This document shows positions 1 to 9,149 of a stretch of 25,815 nt of DNA, piece by piece; position 1 is the stretch's first letter; each line of letters starts with the position of its first letter. The translations under genes and the position numbers were made by a program. The DNA is from Isoetes engelmannii (lineage: Eukaryota; Streptophyta; Lycopodiopsida; Isoetales; Isoetaceae). The notes beneath the pieces were generated by a model. It searched no databases and was not told where the DNA came from. It saw only the letters and a list, made by a program, of their open reading frames with translations. The stretch covers positions 1-25,815 of the forward strand of contig JAANSK020142233.1 of assembly GCA_011763485.2 (NCBI GenBank), written 5' to 3'.

Positions 1-49
1 AAGGAAATTCTACAATTTGGAAAAGTAATCTGCATCCTCAATTGGTAGG

Positions 50-265
50 TCATCCATTACCTTTAGGCTCATTGAAGTTACGCCTAGAATCAATGGCTGA
101 GCCTATTGAGGATATGCCTAGAATCAATGGGTGAGTATTTGATTCTCGAATGGGCTCATCTGGCATGGATTCACAACCTATTACATGCATGAAGCCATTT
201 AGATTATCAATCAAAGCTTCTAGGCCTAGGAAAAGGGGCTGCACATAATCAATTTCCCTCTCCAA
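50..265 (-). pseudogene. Possible tail of the methyltransferase-like relic (71-codon open stretch)
   Basis: This is a short open stretch on the same strand as, and downstream of, the methyltransferase-like pseudogene at 427-1140. Its composition is protein-like, with a mixture of acidic, aromatic and cysteine residues and a near-repeat caused by a duplicated 16-bp word (tgcctagaatcaatgg-like) around 77-130. The DNA between the two stretches (266-426) has stops in this direction. I do not recognise any family in it. It could be the C-terminal part of the same decayed gene or simply chance; position and strand are the only link. Confidence 0.25.
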
Positions 266-426
266 GTTAGCTATACCTCTGCATATATTGTGTGTGATGG
301 AGGCTCTAGTTTCTTCTAAACTTCAATCTTTCCAACGTGTCACATAGTCAGGACCATCAAATTTATCTAGGATACCGTCCAAGTCATCTGGTATCACTGC
401 CCCTTTCATTATGATTGCATCCTGAG

Positions 427-1140
427 CTACTCCATAAGGCTCCCCCTGTCCTGACCACCATATCCAACCTCATCTTTGCCCTTTGCCTTTAGATCTTTCT
501 TTGCTAGCCAGCCAAGATAGGTGAAGAAGCTTTGAAGGAACCTTGTCATCTTTTCATCATGTTCCAAGGCCACGCTCCTCTTTTCCTGGATCAAAGCAAC
601 CCTAGAAAATGTACCACATGAAAAGAGGTCAAGCACACATCCATCTTGTGGAACAACCTGTTGTACAATGTAAAACGCAAAGGACGTTGTTATTTGTGGC
701 GGAAAGAGTTCATCCCCACCCATTTGCATCCAACGGTACTTCATACTGTCACCGAACATTTTCTTCTTGTATCTTCGACTTTTCTTGTCCGCCTCTTTAT
801 CATCTGTGCGGTCACAAGCTGGCATCATGTACCTCTTTCCCGTATGAGATGGCAAGGAGAAACGTAGATCCAGGCTTGCCCCCCGAAGTGGAGCTCTGTC
901 ATCACTTCTATTGATCAGGATATTGGTGACAAAGTACTAGTGCTGCTTGACACGCTTCCCGTTCTCAAATCCTGGGGCTTTGTAGGTGCCGATGTAAATC
1001 TGGCCGCCACCCTCGATTTGCGTTAAGCTATGGAGACAGTTGGGCATGTGGCCGGGAAGGAGTAGCATGATCAAGTGAAAGGTTTTGCATGCTTCAATAG
1101 CAAGATCCTTGCATACAGTTCAAGGAAATGGGAAATAGTC
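427..1140 (-). pseudogene. Degenerate DNA N4/N6-methyltransferase-like gene fragment
   Basis: Read on the minus strand, the frame stays protein-like from about 1140 down to 427 but has in-frame stops at 1122-1120 (TGA) and 939-937 (TAG), so it is broken. Near 650-580 it encodes DGCVLDLFSCGTFSRVAL followed by VALEHDE. This resembles the AdoMet-binding motif I and the following acidic residue of beta-class DNA methyltransferases, in which motif I lies near the C-terminus, as it does here. Upstream it has a basic stretch (KKSRRYKKK) and aromatic segments. The usual DPPY/DPPW catalytic motif is not visible, because the region that should hold it (1140-1300) is too decayed. A gypsy RT scrap lies next to it on the other strand, so this may be cargo of a transposon or a decayed host gene. 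The methyltransferase-like fold is a moderate-confidence inference from one motif. Confidence 0.45.
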
Positions 1141-1285
1141 CAATCTGTTCTCATATTGGCGAGCTTGTGATGACAGGAGGGAAACTCCAGTTCTTGTACG
1201 ATCGGGGTATCGTACATGAGAGGGGGACGTCATAGCAACTCAGGGCTTGGCTTCTTAGTTAGGTACTAAACCAGTGGCCAGGGAC

Positions 1286-1411
1286 CATGTAGACACAATC
1301 AAATATCATTATCCAATGCTCATAATTGATGACATCATGAATCCATTGGTGGGAGCTAGATATCTCTCCAAGTTAGATATAAGAAGTGAAAATCATCAAA
1401 TTAGCATTCCA
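1286..1411 (+). mobile_element. Ty3/gypsy reverse-transcriptase scrap
   Basis: An open frame of 42 codons reads KYHYPMLIIDDI, then GARYLSKLDIRS and NHQI. This matches the start of the gypsy reverse-transcriptase palm (canonical NRYPLPLIDDL...GARYFSKLDLRSGYHQI). The frame breaks shortly after 1411 and I cannot follow the RT to its YxDD box. No LTR or other pol domain is attached. It is a different copy from the longer gypsy remnant at 9150-11650. Confidence 0.65.
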
Positions 1412-1904
1412 GGTTGGATGAGGAACCTTGAGGTTTTTTAAGATCCGCCATCAGATTGTGGCGTTCCCGTGGAAACCTTGCCTGAATGTCTTAGGTGTGA
1501 TTTTCAAGTATTGCCATAGGATTTTGAACCCTCGAGTCCAACCTTGTTCTATAGTAGATGCTCGTGGATTCTTCTCTCCCATCGGCTAATCGTACCTGGA
1601 TTTTGTCCTCGAAATCCAAAGCTGCTGGTCATTGAGTTTTTTTGCTCCCTGGAAAGGGGTTGTTTTTCCAGATCGACCTTGCCATCTGGTCCATGAATTT
1701 TAGTCCAACAAGCTCATGGGAACCCACCCAAAGGGGTTCACAAGTGTGTCTTTAGGCTAACGCCCACTGAATTGTTGTAAGGCTGGATTCACATGCACCA
1801 TCGCATCATCGCCGTTGTGAAAAATGGCTCGCCCTTTTACGCCCACCGTCACGTGCTCATTTGAATATGAATGGTCAGATTTGTAGTGGGAGATTATTAA
1901 GGTA
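1412..1904. other. Intergenic stretch without recognisable gene
   Basis: The 493 bases hold only short open frames with no motif I recognise. The first ~60 bases may be shifted continuation of the gypsy RT scrap. No tRNA, rRNA or LTR terminus was found. Confidence 0.5.
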
Positions 1905-1995
1905 GGGGTAATGTGCCTACACAGGCCATTACGCGGGATAATCCGGGATCGCCAGGCCCGCATCCCGCATAATGGCCTGTGTAGGCACATTCCCC
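1905..1995. repeat. Long palindrome (foldback), 22-26 bp arms
   Basis: The left arm 1910-1931 (aatgtgcctacacaggccat plus ta) is a perfect inverted copy of 1970-1991. With one bulged T at 1909 the arms extend to 1905-1908 (gggg) and 1992-1995 (cccc). Past one mismatch, an inner stem continues with 1933-1939 (gcgggat) against 1962-1968 (atcccgc). The loop is GC-rich. As RNA or single-stranded DNA this would form a stable hairpin; as DNA it looks like a small foldback element or the ends of one. Confidence 0.85.
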
Positions 1996-1997
1996 AA

Positions 1998-2190
1998 CGT
2001 AAAAAGTCGGGTGGAGGATATTACGACCCTGCCACGTAGGCGTAGGCCCATGCCACGCAAGCACAGGCCCTGCCACACAGGCACAGGCCCCTGCCATGCA
2101 GGCGCAGGCCCATGCCACGCAGGCAGAGGCAAATTACAGCTTTTAAAAAGCCTTATAATATCGCGTAATATCCTCCACCCGATTTTTACG
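1998..2190. repeat. Inverted repeat (27/28 bp arms) enclosing a minisatellite
   Basis: The left arm 1998-2025 (cgtaaaaagtcgggtggagg...attacg) is the inverted copy of 2164-2190, differing by a single base insertion. The 138 bases between them contain the ~20-bp tandem array at 2029-2130 plus a short AT-rich tail. The element begins two bases after the palindrome at 1905-1995 and ends 157 bases before the XPC start codon. It looks like a MITE or foldback-type unit with terminal inverted repeats and internal tandem repeats. I saw no clear target-site duplication. Confidence 0.85.
2029..2130. repeat. GC-rich minisatellite, five ~20-bp units
   Basis: Five head-to-tail units of 21, 20, 21, 21 and 19 bp share the core ctgccacgcaggcacaggcc, with scattered substitutions. 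The array is much more GC-rich than its surroundings and lies inside the inverted repeat 1998-2190. The units are open in several frames but nothing supports translation. Confidence 0.9.
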
Positions 2191-2235
2191 AAATCTAAAT
2201 GTAAAAGCGAAGGGCCGTACATATCGGCCGGTAAT

Positions 2236-2287
2236 TGGCTATAACATGCCAGTTTTCCAAGAAAACGAGCTGGTAATGTTATAGCCA
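2236..2287. repeat. Small inverted repeat just upstream of XPC
   Basis: The arm tggctataacat (2236-2247) is perfectly inverted at 2276-2287 (atgttatagcca). Additional ccag/ctgg pairing inside gives a hairpin with a roughly 17-nt loop. The copy gttttcc...ggaaaac nearby (2251-2257 and 2312-2318) adds a second pairing option. It ends 61 bases before the XPC ATG and so probably lies in the promoter or 5' leader. Confidence 0.7.
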
Positions 2288-2347
2288 GGCGTGTTATGGA
2301 ACAATGGGTTTTGGAAAACTGGCGCGAGAGAAGAAACCAGGCTGCTA

Positions 2348-5300
2348 ATGTCCACTCCAAGGAGATCCGCTAGAAAGGCGGCCAAAGACGCCGGAGCAGC
2401 TTCTAACCAACATAATGGGGAGTCATCATCAGGTAATTCTCTGCTTCCACAACCATAGCTTGGGTTCAATAGGTGTGGTATTCACTGAATTTGCCTTTCC
2501 CATTCACCGGATGCAGCTCCTGATACAGCATTTGAAGCGCTCATTCAAAATCTGCATAAATGTAATAAGAGAACGCCAGCTACAAATCGTGCAGCATGTA
2601 AGCAGCTCTTTTATGTATGAAATGAAGATGCTAGAATTGTTTTACGATTCTATTGCTTGATCAAAATAATCCCAGGATTACCGAACGTCAAAATGAGAGT
2701 CTTGACTCTTTATCCACTGCTCACAGGAAACATGTACTCAGGGTTTTCTAAAATGTTGGTGGTACTTCTATGGTTTCTCATTTCACGATTTAGAGTTTGT
2801 ACATTCCTATAAATGTTCAATTTGGTGCCTTGATTAATTCCATATGATTCTCGTTAAGTGTACTGGTCATTAGGACGTCTGGGAACAATAAGTTCCATGC
2901 TGTAATCTTATTGCTAGCATTTAGTGAAAACTTAGTTATTGACCTATCCTTTGTGTACCTGCATATAAACAGCAACATTGGCAGATGCTTCGAAGGAAAA
3001 ACTGGGCAAGTTGCTAGATCGTGCAAGTGCTAACAAGAAAAAGAGAGGAGGCCCTGAAGGGAACTCTCAAATCAATGTAAGTGCATAGAACTGCAATTTC
3101 ATTAAATTTCAACAGGTTAATAGGGAACTTTATCCAAACGACAAAGATGGTTTGCCTCTTTAAGAGGTTATTTCTCAGTTTGTGCTTGCATTAAACTCGT
3201 TATTATATGACTTGTGTGTATCACGTGTTCCAACTTGGATAATTGCATTGATCAAGTTCTGCTTTGTTATTATATTGCCATCATTTAGTTTTACTCTAAT
3301 ATGCTATTCTTCTTAGAGTCGCCACATACAGAAATCGGATGAGAGAATTCACAATGAATTTAATCGTAAAGACTCTGGTTTGTATGCTGTTCCTGTTTGT
3401 GGAGCACCAGCCTTATCTACGGAGACGGAAGGAACGAAGAAGATATCAGGGGATGAAATGCATGTAAAGCATCAGACTCTTGATCCTGAAATCCGGGAGA
3501 ACATAAGTGCAGAGCCACATTCCTTAGAAATTGATGGTTTGGATTGGGAATTAGGTGAGAGTGCTGACAATTCGACTGAGAAGTGGAAGGGGGAAGTAAC
3601 AATTGAGGTAGAAGAATCTGCAAAGAAGCGTTTGAGAACCCGTTCTCGGAGAGCTACAGCAAAAGATAAAGTAACATTTTATCCTAAAAGTTCATAGGTT
3701 ATTGTTTGTTAACACATTCTTTTACTGCTAGGAATTTGCAGAGCTCGTGCACAAGACACATCTGCTCTGTCTGCTTGCAAGGGGGCGACTTGTTGATGCT
3801 GTTTGCAATCTGGATATGTTGAGGGTCAGTGCCATCCATTGAATCCATCTTTATTTATTTTGTTATTGTTTTCTTATTACTTATTCTTTTCATGACCTCA
3901 CATTTTCTTTATGCCTATAACTAAACAGGTGGAGCTACTTGCCATCGTACCACCTAATATTCGTCCCCTCAATATGGAGAAATTGAAGTTGTCAGATTTG
4001 GATTCTATAGTAAAATGGGTAGGTGGCATTTTTCTTTCTGTTATTATATTGGAGTTACTTTTGCATTGTTTAGGCACATTGCCTCTCACTATTAAGTTTA
4101 ATGGGAACTGTAACAGAAATGCTGTTTCTGCTAGTTGTCTTTTTGTTCGCATTCTGTCAACTGTGTTCAGTATTTAATGGGGTGCTTCCACGCCAATAGA
4201 TTCCTCATAATGTTCTGGTATTGAAAAAGTTCTGCTCCTGTTGCTGTAGCTTCAATTCCTACCCTTGGGATATCCAAAATAACAATATAGGATCCGGGTA
4301 AATGTTTGCTCTGATGGAGGATAATAAATACCTGGTTTTTGCTTTCAATTGCAAGCTATAGGTTGCGAAAAAGTTTATGAGACCGAGTATGATGTATTAG
4401 CAACCTCAAGGGAAGATGAAAATAATTTTGACCACGATGAATTATATCCACCAGTTGCAAGGATTCCCTACCATACGTTCTACCTTTGCCCTTGCTTGAT
4501 GACTGGGGTATACATCACTGCTGCAACAGATGAAAAATCAAATGACTTGCCATTTCTTGGTAGAATTGAAGTGTGGATAAGGACTGTTGATATTTTGCAT
4601 TCCCAATAGAGGTTGAAGGAAGAGTGTTAGGATAATTAATTGTAAGCACAAATCTGATGTAGCAGTTAAGACATCGTCGTAACAGTGGCATACACCTTTT
4701 ATGGTTGTCTTAATTACCATGAAGCCACAAACCCACCAACCAACCCACCAACCTTTTACACAAAAAAAGCATCTCTTCCACTTTCTGGACTTCATTTCTA
4801 TTTCACGTATCCACCTCAAGGACGAAGCAGCTCAAAGTTCTCTATCATGTTAAGAGTTGAATATCTTGTTTGTGGTGATATTTCTTTGCTGTGCAGAGTC
4901 AGTTCATGTTCTCATTTCTTCTGTACAGTTTTCAAACACATTTCACGTATCTGAGGCCGAGGAAGGTCCATCGTGTGAACAAAAAGCTGATGCCAATGAA
5001 CCTTTGGAACTTAAAATTCATTATGCATTACAAAAGAGATCAGGCTCGCAAGAGGAGGTATCAAATCTCTGCTTTGCATTTTATTTGTGAAGGTACCTTG
5101 TTTAGCAGCACCTTGTAGAGAAAGAAAGTGGCTCTTTTTTTTTTCTGAAGTTATATAATGCAGTGCAAGGTTGAAATTACCTTGTCTGTGTTCTTTGACA
5201 TAACATCTAATCTTGAAACAGTCTAATATGAAAAGCTTTCATATTTAGTTGATTATTCTGTAACCTTTTTGCCATGCCTCCTCCCTCATTTCATGTATCG

Positions 5301-8300
5301 AATCTTCAGGTTGCTGCACTAGCTGTAGCCTTGTTTCGAGTTCTGGGCTGTACAACAAGGTAAAAGTTCTTTTTTCTTTTCGTGTAAAGTCCATAGTGGT
5401 TTTCTATAACTAGGTGCAGAAAAAAATGAAGCCTAATCTTCTATGAATTATGCAGGTACACGAGTGTCCTTGATGTCACTTCTATAAAACCAGATGCTCA
5501 GTCTCTACAGGCTTCTGCAGACTGGGATCCACAAGGAATGAACTTAGATAGCATGTTAATCTGTTCAAACTCCCAGGTTAGTAAGGCTGCAAATCTAGCA
5601 CAAGTTCTTGGACGTACGGCTGTTCCAAGACCACCTTTTAATGTGGATAAAGCAGAGTCTGTCAAGATAGAGAAGGGATCTTTAGGCAAGGCTGTAAAAA
5701 GGGACCATCAGTATGAGGAACCAATTGCACAAAGAAAAGGCAAACAGAACGCTACAGCATACGCAACAGGATCTGAAGAAAAGGTAAGCTCGGAACAGGG
5801 CAGCCTTCACAATGACATGGATACACCTAAATCTCCTTCCGGAACAGAAAAATCAAGTAGGAAAGGAGATAGAGAATTTGAGCTACAGTTGGCCATGGCA
5901 ATGAGTGCAACGTCTGTTGTCATAGAACCTTCTGAAACCTCTGAAGTTGAGCCGGCTTTGAATACCCAAAGAAAGAATCTGCTTGGAAAGTCTAAAAGTT
6001 CAAGTGGCGCCATTTGGTCAAGTAAGAAAGGTCCCATGCTACACTGGGCTGAAATATTTTGTGGCGGTGAGGGTGCAGAGGGGCGGTGGATACATGTGGA
6101 TGCTGTAAATGGGCTCATCGATGCTACAGATAAAGTTGAGCAGGCTGCAGGTGGTAGGAAACTTCCTGTTCGATATGTTATAGCTTTTGCTGGGAATGGT
6201 GCAAAGGATGTTACACGGAGGTATAACCCATTGCTTTTCACGTTTGAACTGTGGTGAACAAATGATTGGTTGTTGTAGCATGCTTGATGCTTTTGTAGCA
6301 TCCTTTTTTTTCTAAGTTCATGTGTTGAGTCCTGTTGAGGGATTGTGAGAGTAAGAATAGAGTTCTCAAGGACATGTATTTGGTAGTTACTGGGGACATC
6401 TATGATAACATTAATTTTTAGCTCAAGCTGGTGATTACATGCATGAAAGGTAATTAGTGTTCTCAACATGTTGTCTAGCTGATTATAGGATTTAAATAAT
6501 TAACTAGGTGTCCTACTTCATGGTTTCGTTTGGGACTCGGGGAAGGTGCAACTAGGAAACATACCTGTGTTTTTTATACAGACTACACTCTACATTGTTT
6601 GTTGTCATTATAGATTCAACTATGCCTAAAACAAGAAACTGCTGTTTAGGTATATCTCTTCATGGTCTAAGATTTCTTCTCATCGTGTTGATGAATGCTG
6701 GTGGGATGCTACACTACTTCCTTTAAAGCATTTGGAAACAGCCGCTACGGCAGGAATAACCAAAAATATTAGTCATGGAGAGGATCGAGCTTCAAATGTA
6801 GAAGCTCGCAGCTGCTCACCCAGCTCAAGCAAGCCTCATGAAGCATCACTGGTGGCTACAAAATCCAGTTCTCATGAGGTACCTTCGATATTGAGAAGTG
6901 CCATGGAAGACATGGAGTTGGAGACTAAAACCTTTACCGAGCCATTACCCACTAATCAACAGGTTCTTACCATTCCTTTTGGTTGCTTTAAGAATTTCCT
7001 CCATTGACTAAATCTAGGGAAACAAAGGGCTCGCTAGTAGCTAACATGTTTTTATAAAGGTGAGCAAATAAGAAGGATCTGTTGCTAGAATCATGCTATG
7101 GTTCCATTTTTAGCAGTTACTTGGACTTAATAGGTAATTAGTTTCTCAGTTTAAGCAGCTCACTTTTTTCTTTACAGGCATACAAGAATCATCATCTTTA
7201 TGCGTTAGAGAGATGGCTTACTAGGTATCAGATTTTGCACCCAAAGGGTCCTGTATTAGGTTATTGTAGCGGGAAACCTGTTTATCCACGGACATGTGTC
7301 CAAGATGTTCATACTTCTGAGTACTGGCTTCGTGAAGGATTTAAAGTGAAGGAATGTGAAGCACCAGTAAAACAGGTACATGTTTGTTCATGCTTGCTTT
7401 TTTATAACTGACAGGTACTTTATCTTTCAGGTTGTCTTGCTTTAGTGTTTGATAACTGACAGGTACTTTATCTTTCAGGTTGTTAGACGAACCCCGCGTG
7501 TAGTTAGAGAGCATAATTTACCTGGAGAAAATGATATGGGAATGGAAGAGGAAAATAGACCACTATTATCATTATATGGAAAATGGCAAACGGAAGCTTG
7601 GCAGCCTGCACGTGCAGAGAATGGCATAGTACCCAAAGTATGTATTTTCAGAGCTGTTTCACTGCATTTCAATTATTCCGAATTCTAAATGCAATATGTG
7701 GTCTTTTTTAACTAGAATGCAAGGGGCCATGTTGATGTTTGGTCTGAGAAATCAATCCCACCAGGGGCAGTACATTTGCGCTTGCCAAGGATTGGCATGG
7801 TTGCTAAGAGATTAGAAATTGACTATGCACTCGCTTTGGTTGGGTTTGAATTACGTCATGGGAGGACCGTGCCAATCTTTGACGGCATTGTTGTGTGTGA
7901 GGAGTTCAAGGATGCACTTTTGGAAGTGAGAACTTTTCTAACTGTTGCAGCATATGTTGTTTTCCCTACAAACTAGATTATAATTAGTTCGTGCATCTTC
8001 CAGGCTTATGCCGAAGAGGAAGACTTGAGGATAACCGATATACAGAAAAGGAAGGAAGATCAAGCTGCAACTAGATGGCGCCAGTTGTTGCGTTCAATTG
8101 CTACTAGGCAGAGGTTGCGGGCGACATATGAGAAGATGGAATATGAATATTCAGATGGCGTTGATGTTGCAACCTCTGCCATCGTTGATGCCAAGGGTAT
8201 GGGAGAAAATGACCAAGGATTACCTGATCCAACCAAGGCTGCTGTTCCAAATGATGATCATTTGCACACTTTTTCTCAGGAATACCAGGTAGTTGATGAG

Positions 8301-8363
8301 AAAACTGGAATTCGGACGATGAACTGCCAATGTGGGTTTTCCTACCAGGTAGAAGAAATATAA
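2348..8363 (+). CDS. XPC/RAD4: XPC/RAD4 homologue, nucleotide excision repair damage sensor (13 exons, 969 aa)
   Basis: Exons: 2348-2432, 2973-3076, 3317-3670, 3732-3824, 3929-4018, 4929-5057, 5310-5359, 5456-6220, 6650-6962, 7178-7375, 7479-7637, 7716-7925 and 8004-8363. All are GT-AG, all phases agree, and the total is 2910 nt. The product is the Rad4/XPC lesion-recognition protein, which binds distorted DNA in the nucleus and recruits TFIIH. Seen: a basic N-terminus; an acidic stretch with LDWELGE (~residues 145-155) resembling the TFIIH p62-binding segment; a split transglutaminase-like fold (LVHKTHLLCLLARGRL near 186, KWFSNTFHV near 241, LHWAEIFCGGEGAEGRW near 497, FAGNGAKDVTRRY near 546); then BHD1 (YALERWLTRYQ, from ~670), BHD2 (LYGKWQTEAWQP, ~760) and BHD3 (HLRLPRIGMVAKRLEIDYA, ~800). 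The length is near human XPC (940) and above Arabidopsis RAD4 (865). The start is the first in-frame ATG after a stop at 2282; its context is poor and out-of-frame ATGs lie at 2296 and 2304. The family is certain; exon 1 is the least certain part. Confidence 0.95.
4019..4928 (+). other. XPC intron 5 (910 bp) with an unexplained protein-like open frame
   Basis: This is the longest XPC intron. It must be removed, because KW at the end of exon 5 joins FSNTFHV at the start of exon 6 exactly as in XPC proteins. Within it, 4349-4609 (+) stays open and, from 4365, has a natural-looking composition: YETEYDVLATS, ELYPPVARIPYHTFYL, then LPFLGRIEVWIR. An acceptor-like tag precedes 4365 and a donor-like gggtatac follows near 4505, but inclusion in XPC would shift the frame. 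I do not recognise the protein. At 4626 a tgttaggataatta string resembles a copia LTR 5' end, so the block could be an inserted element or a captured exon. The LTR reading is weak. Confidence 0.5.
7404..7483 (+). repeat. 32-bp direct repeat duplicating a 3' splice site (XPC intron 10)
   Basis: The 32-base word that starts ataactgacaggtactttatc and ends tttcaggttgt occurs at 7404-7435 and again at 7452-7483, a period of 48. Each copy carries a pyrimidine tract and a cag acceptor. The second acceptor (exon start 7479) gives the conserved reading VVRRTPRVV. The first (exon start 7431) would read V-V-L-L-stop, so it must be ignored or the transcript would be truncated. The duplication copies four exonic bases and all of the acceptor. 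Confidence 0.95.
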
Positions 8364-8482
8364 GTTCCAACCTTGCAGTTCAGGAAACCTGAGCCGCATG
8401 GCAAGCATATAATATGCTTATATGATTTGGTGTAATTTTGATATTTGTGTATATGATCATATGTAATGATATCCACAGCTTG

Positions 8483-8617
8483 CATTGGCATATATCTGCA
8501 TGAACCAGTCTTCTTAATAGACGTCACTACAATAGCTGCACTTGTTAAGGCATTTGCATATATCTTCATAGACCAGTCTTCTTATTAGACGTCACTGCAA
8601 TAGCTATTCCTGTTAAG
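8483..8617 (+). repeat. Two-copy 68-bp tandem duplication in the XPC 3' flank
   Basis: 8483-8549 and 8551-8617 are about 85-90% identical copies of a 67-base block containing the shared segment accagtcttctta and tagacgtcact. They begin about 120 bases after the XPC stop codon and could lie in the 3' UTR. No coding frame or stable hairpin was noticed. A polyadenylation region for XPC probably lies before it, in the T/A-rich stretch around 8420-8470. Confidence 0.85.
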
Positions 8618-9149
8618 TTACCACACATGTTGCAGTCATGGAAAGCAACAAATTTGGCCTCAAACAGGAAGGCCATTCAACCAAGGGAGACTGAAAAGGA
8701 TATATTTCTCGCACCCAAAAATATTTTGCACACTCATTGCGGTTTGTTAGACATTGGAGGAACCGGATCTATAAAATGTGAGGGATTGCCGAAAGAATTA
8801 GCAACATTGGGGGACGGGCCAAACCCACAGATTTAATGTATGCTGATTTACCGAGGCTGTTGCATGGAATCTAAGTGGGTTCTAGGAGTAACTCTAGAAT
8901 CCATTACCTTGACTGTGGGGTGCTTGCTTGTTAGTAGCTGGATGGCTGATGGAACCCTATGATTGAGAGTGAATTGAAGGAATAGAGAAAGACAAGGGGA
9001 GATACGTCCACGTCTACGCATGCAAAAGAAGTAAAAACCCTAACATGACTATAGGCCATGTCATCACCCTAATGCTGAGCCCATGGATGATGAAAACCAT
9101 AGACCATAGAGGATCCCAAAACCTTAGATGAAGGTATCAAATTTACGGT
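8618..9149. other. Intergenic stretch without recognisable gene
   Basis: A 69-codon open frame starts at 8627 (+) but its product resembles nothing I know and it is short enough to be chance. No LTR for the downstream gypsy remnant was recognised here; the missing 5' LTR suggests truncation or decay. Confidence 0.45.

Noticed and set aside
609-914. Plus-strand frames at the left end
   Set aside because: They overlap the methyltransferase-like relic on the other strand and show no recognisable protein.
1897-2360. Several overlapping frames across the foldbacks and minisatellite
   Set aside because: They are open because the repeats lack stops; the repetitive Pro/Ala/Gly text is an artefact of the tandem units.
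4365-4504. Additional XPC exon in intron 5
   Set aside because: Its only open frame would shift the XPC frame, and exons 5 and 6 already join as in known XPC proteins.
5807-6469. 220-codon open frame on the minus strand opposite XPC exon 8
   Set aside because: It mirrors a strongly conserved plus-strand XPC exon, has no family resemblance and no gene signals of its own.
8627-8836. 69-codon plus-strand frame after XPC
   Set aside because: It is short, unrecognised and follows a recent duplication; it is most likely chance.
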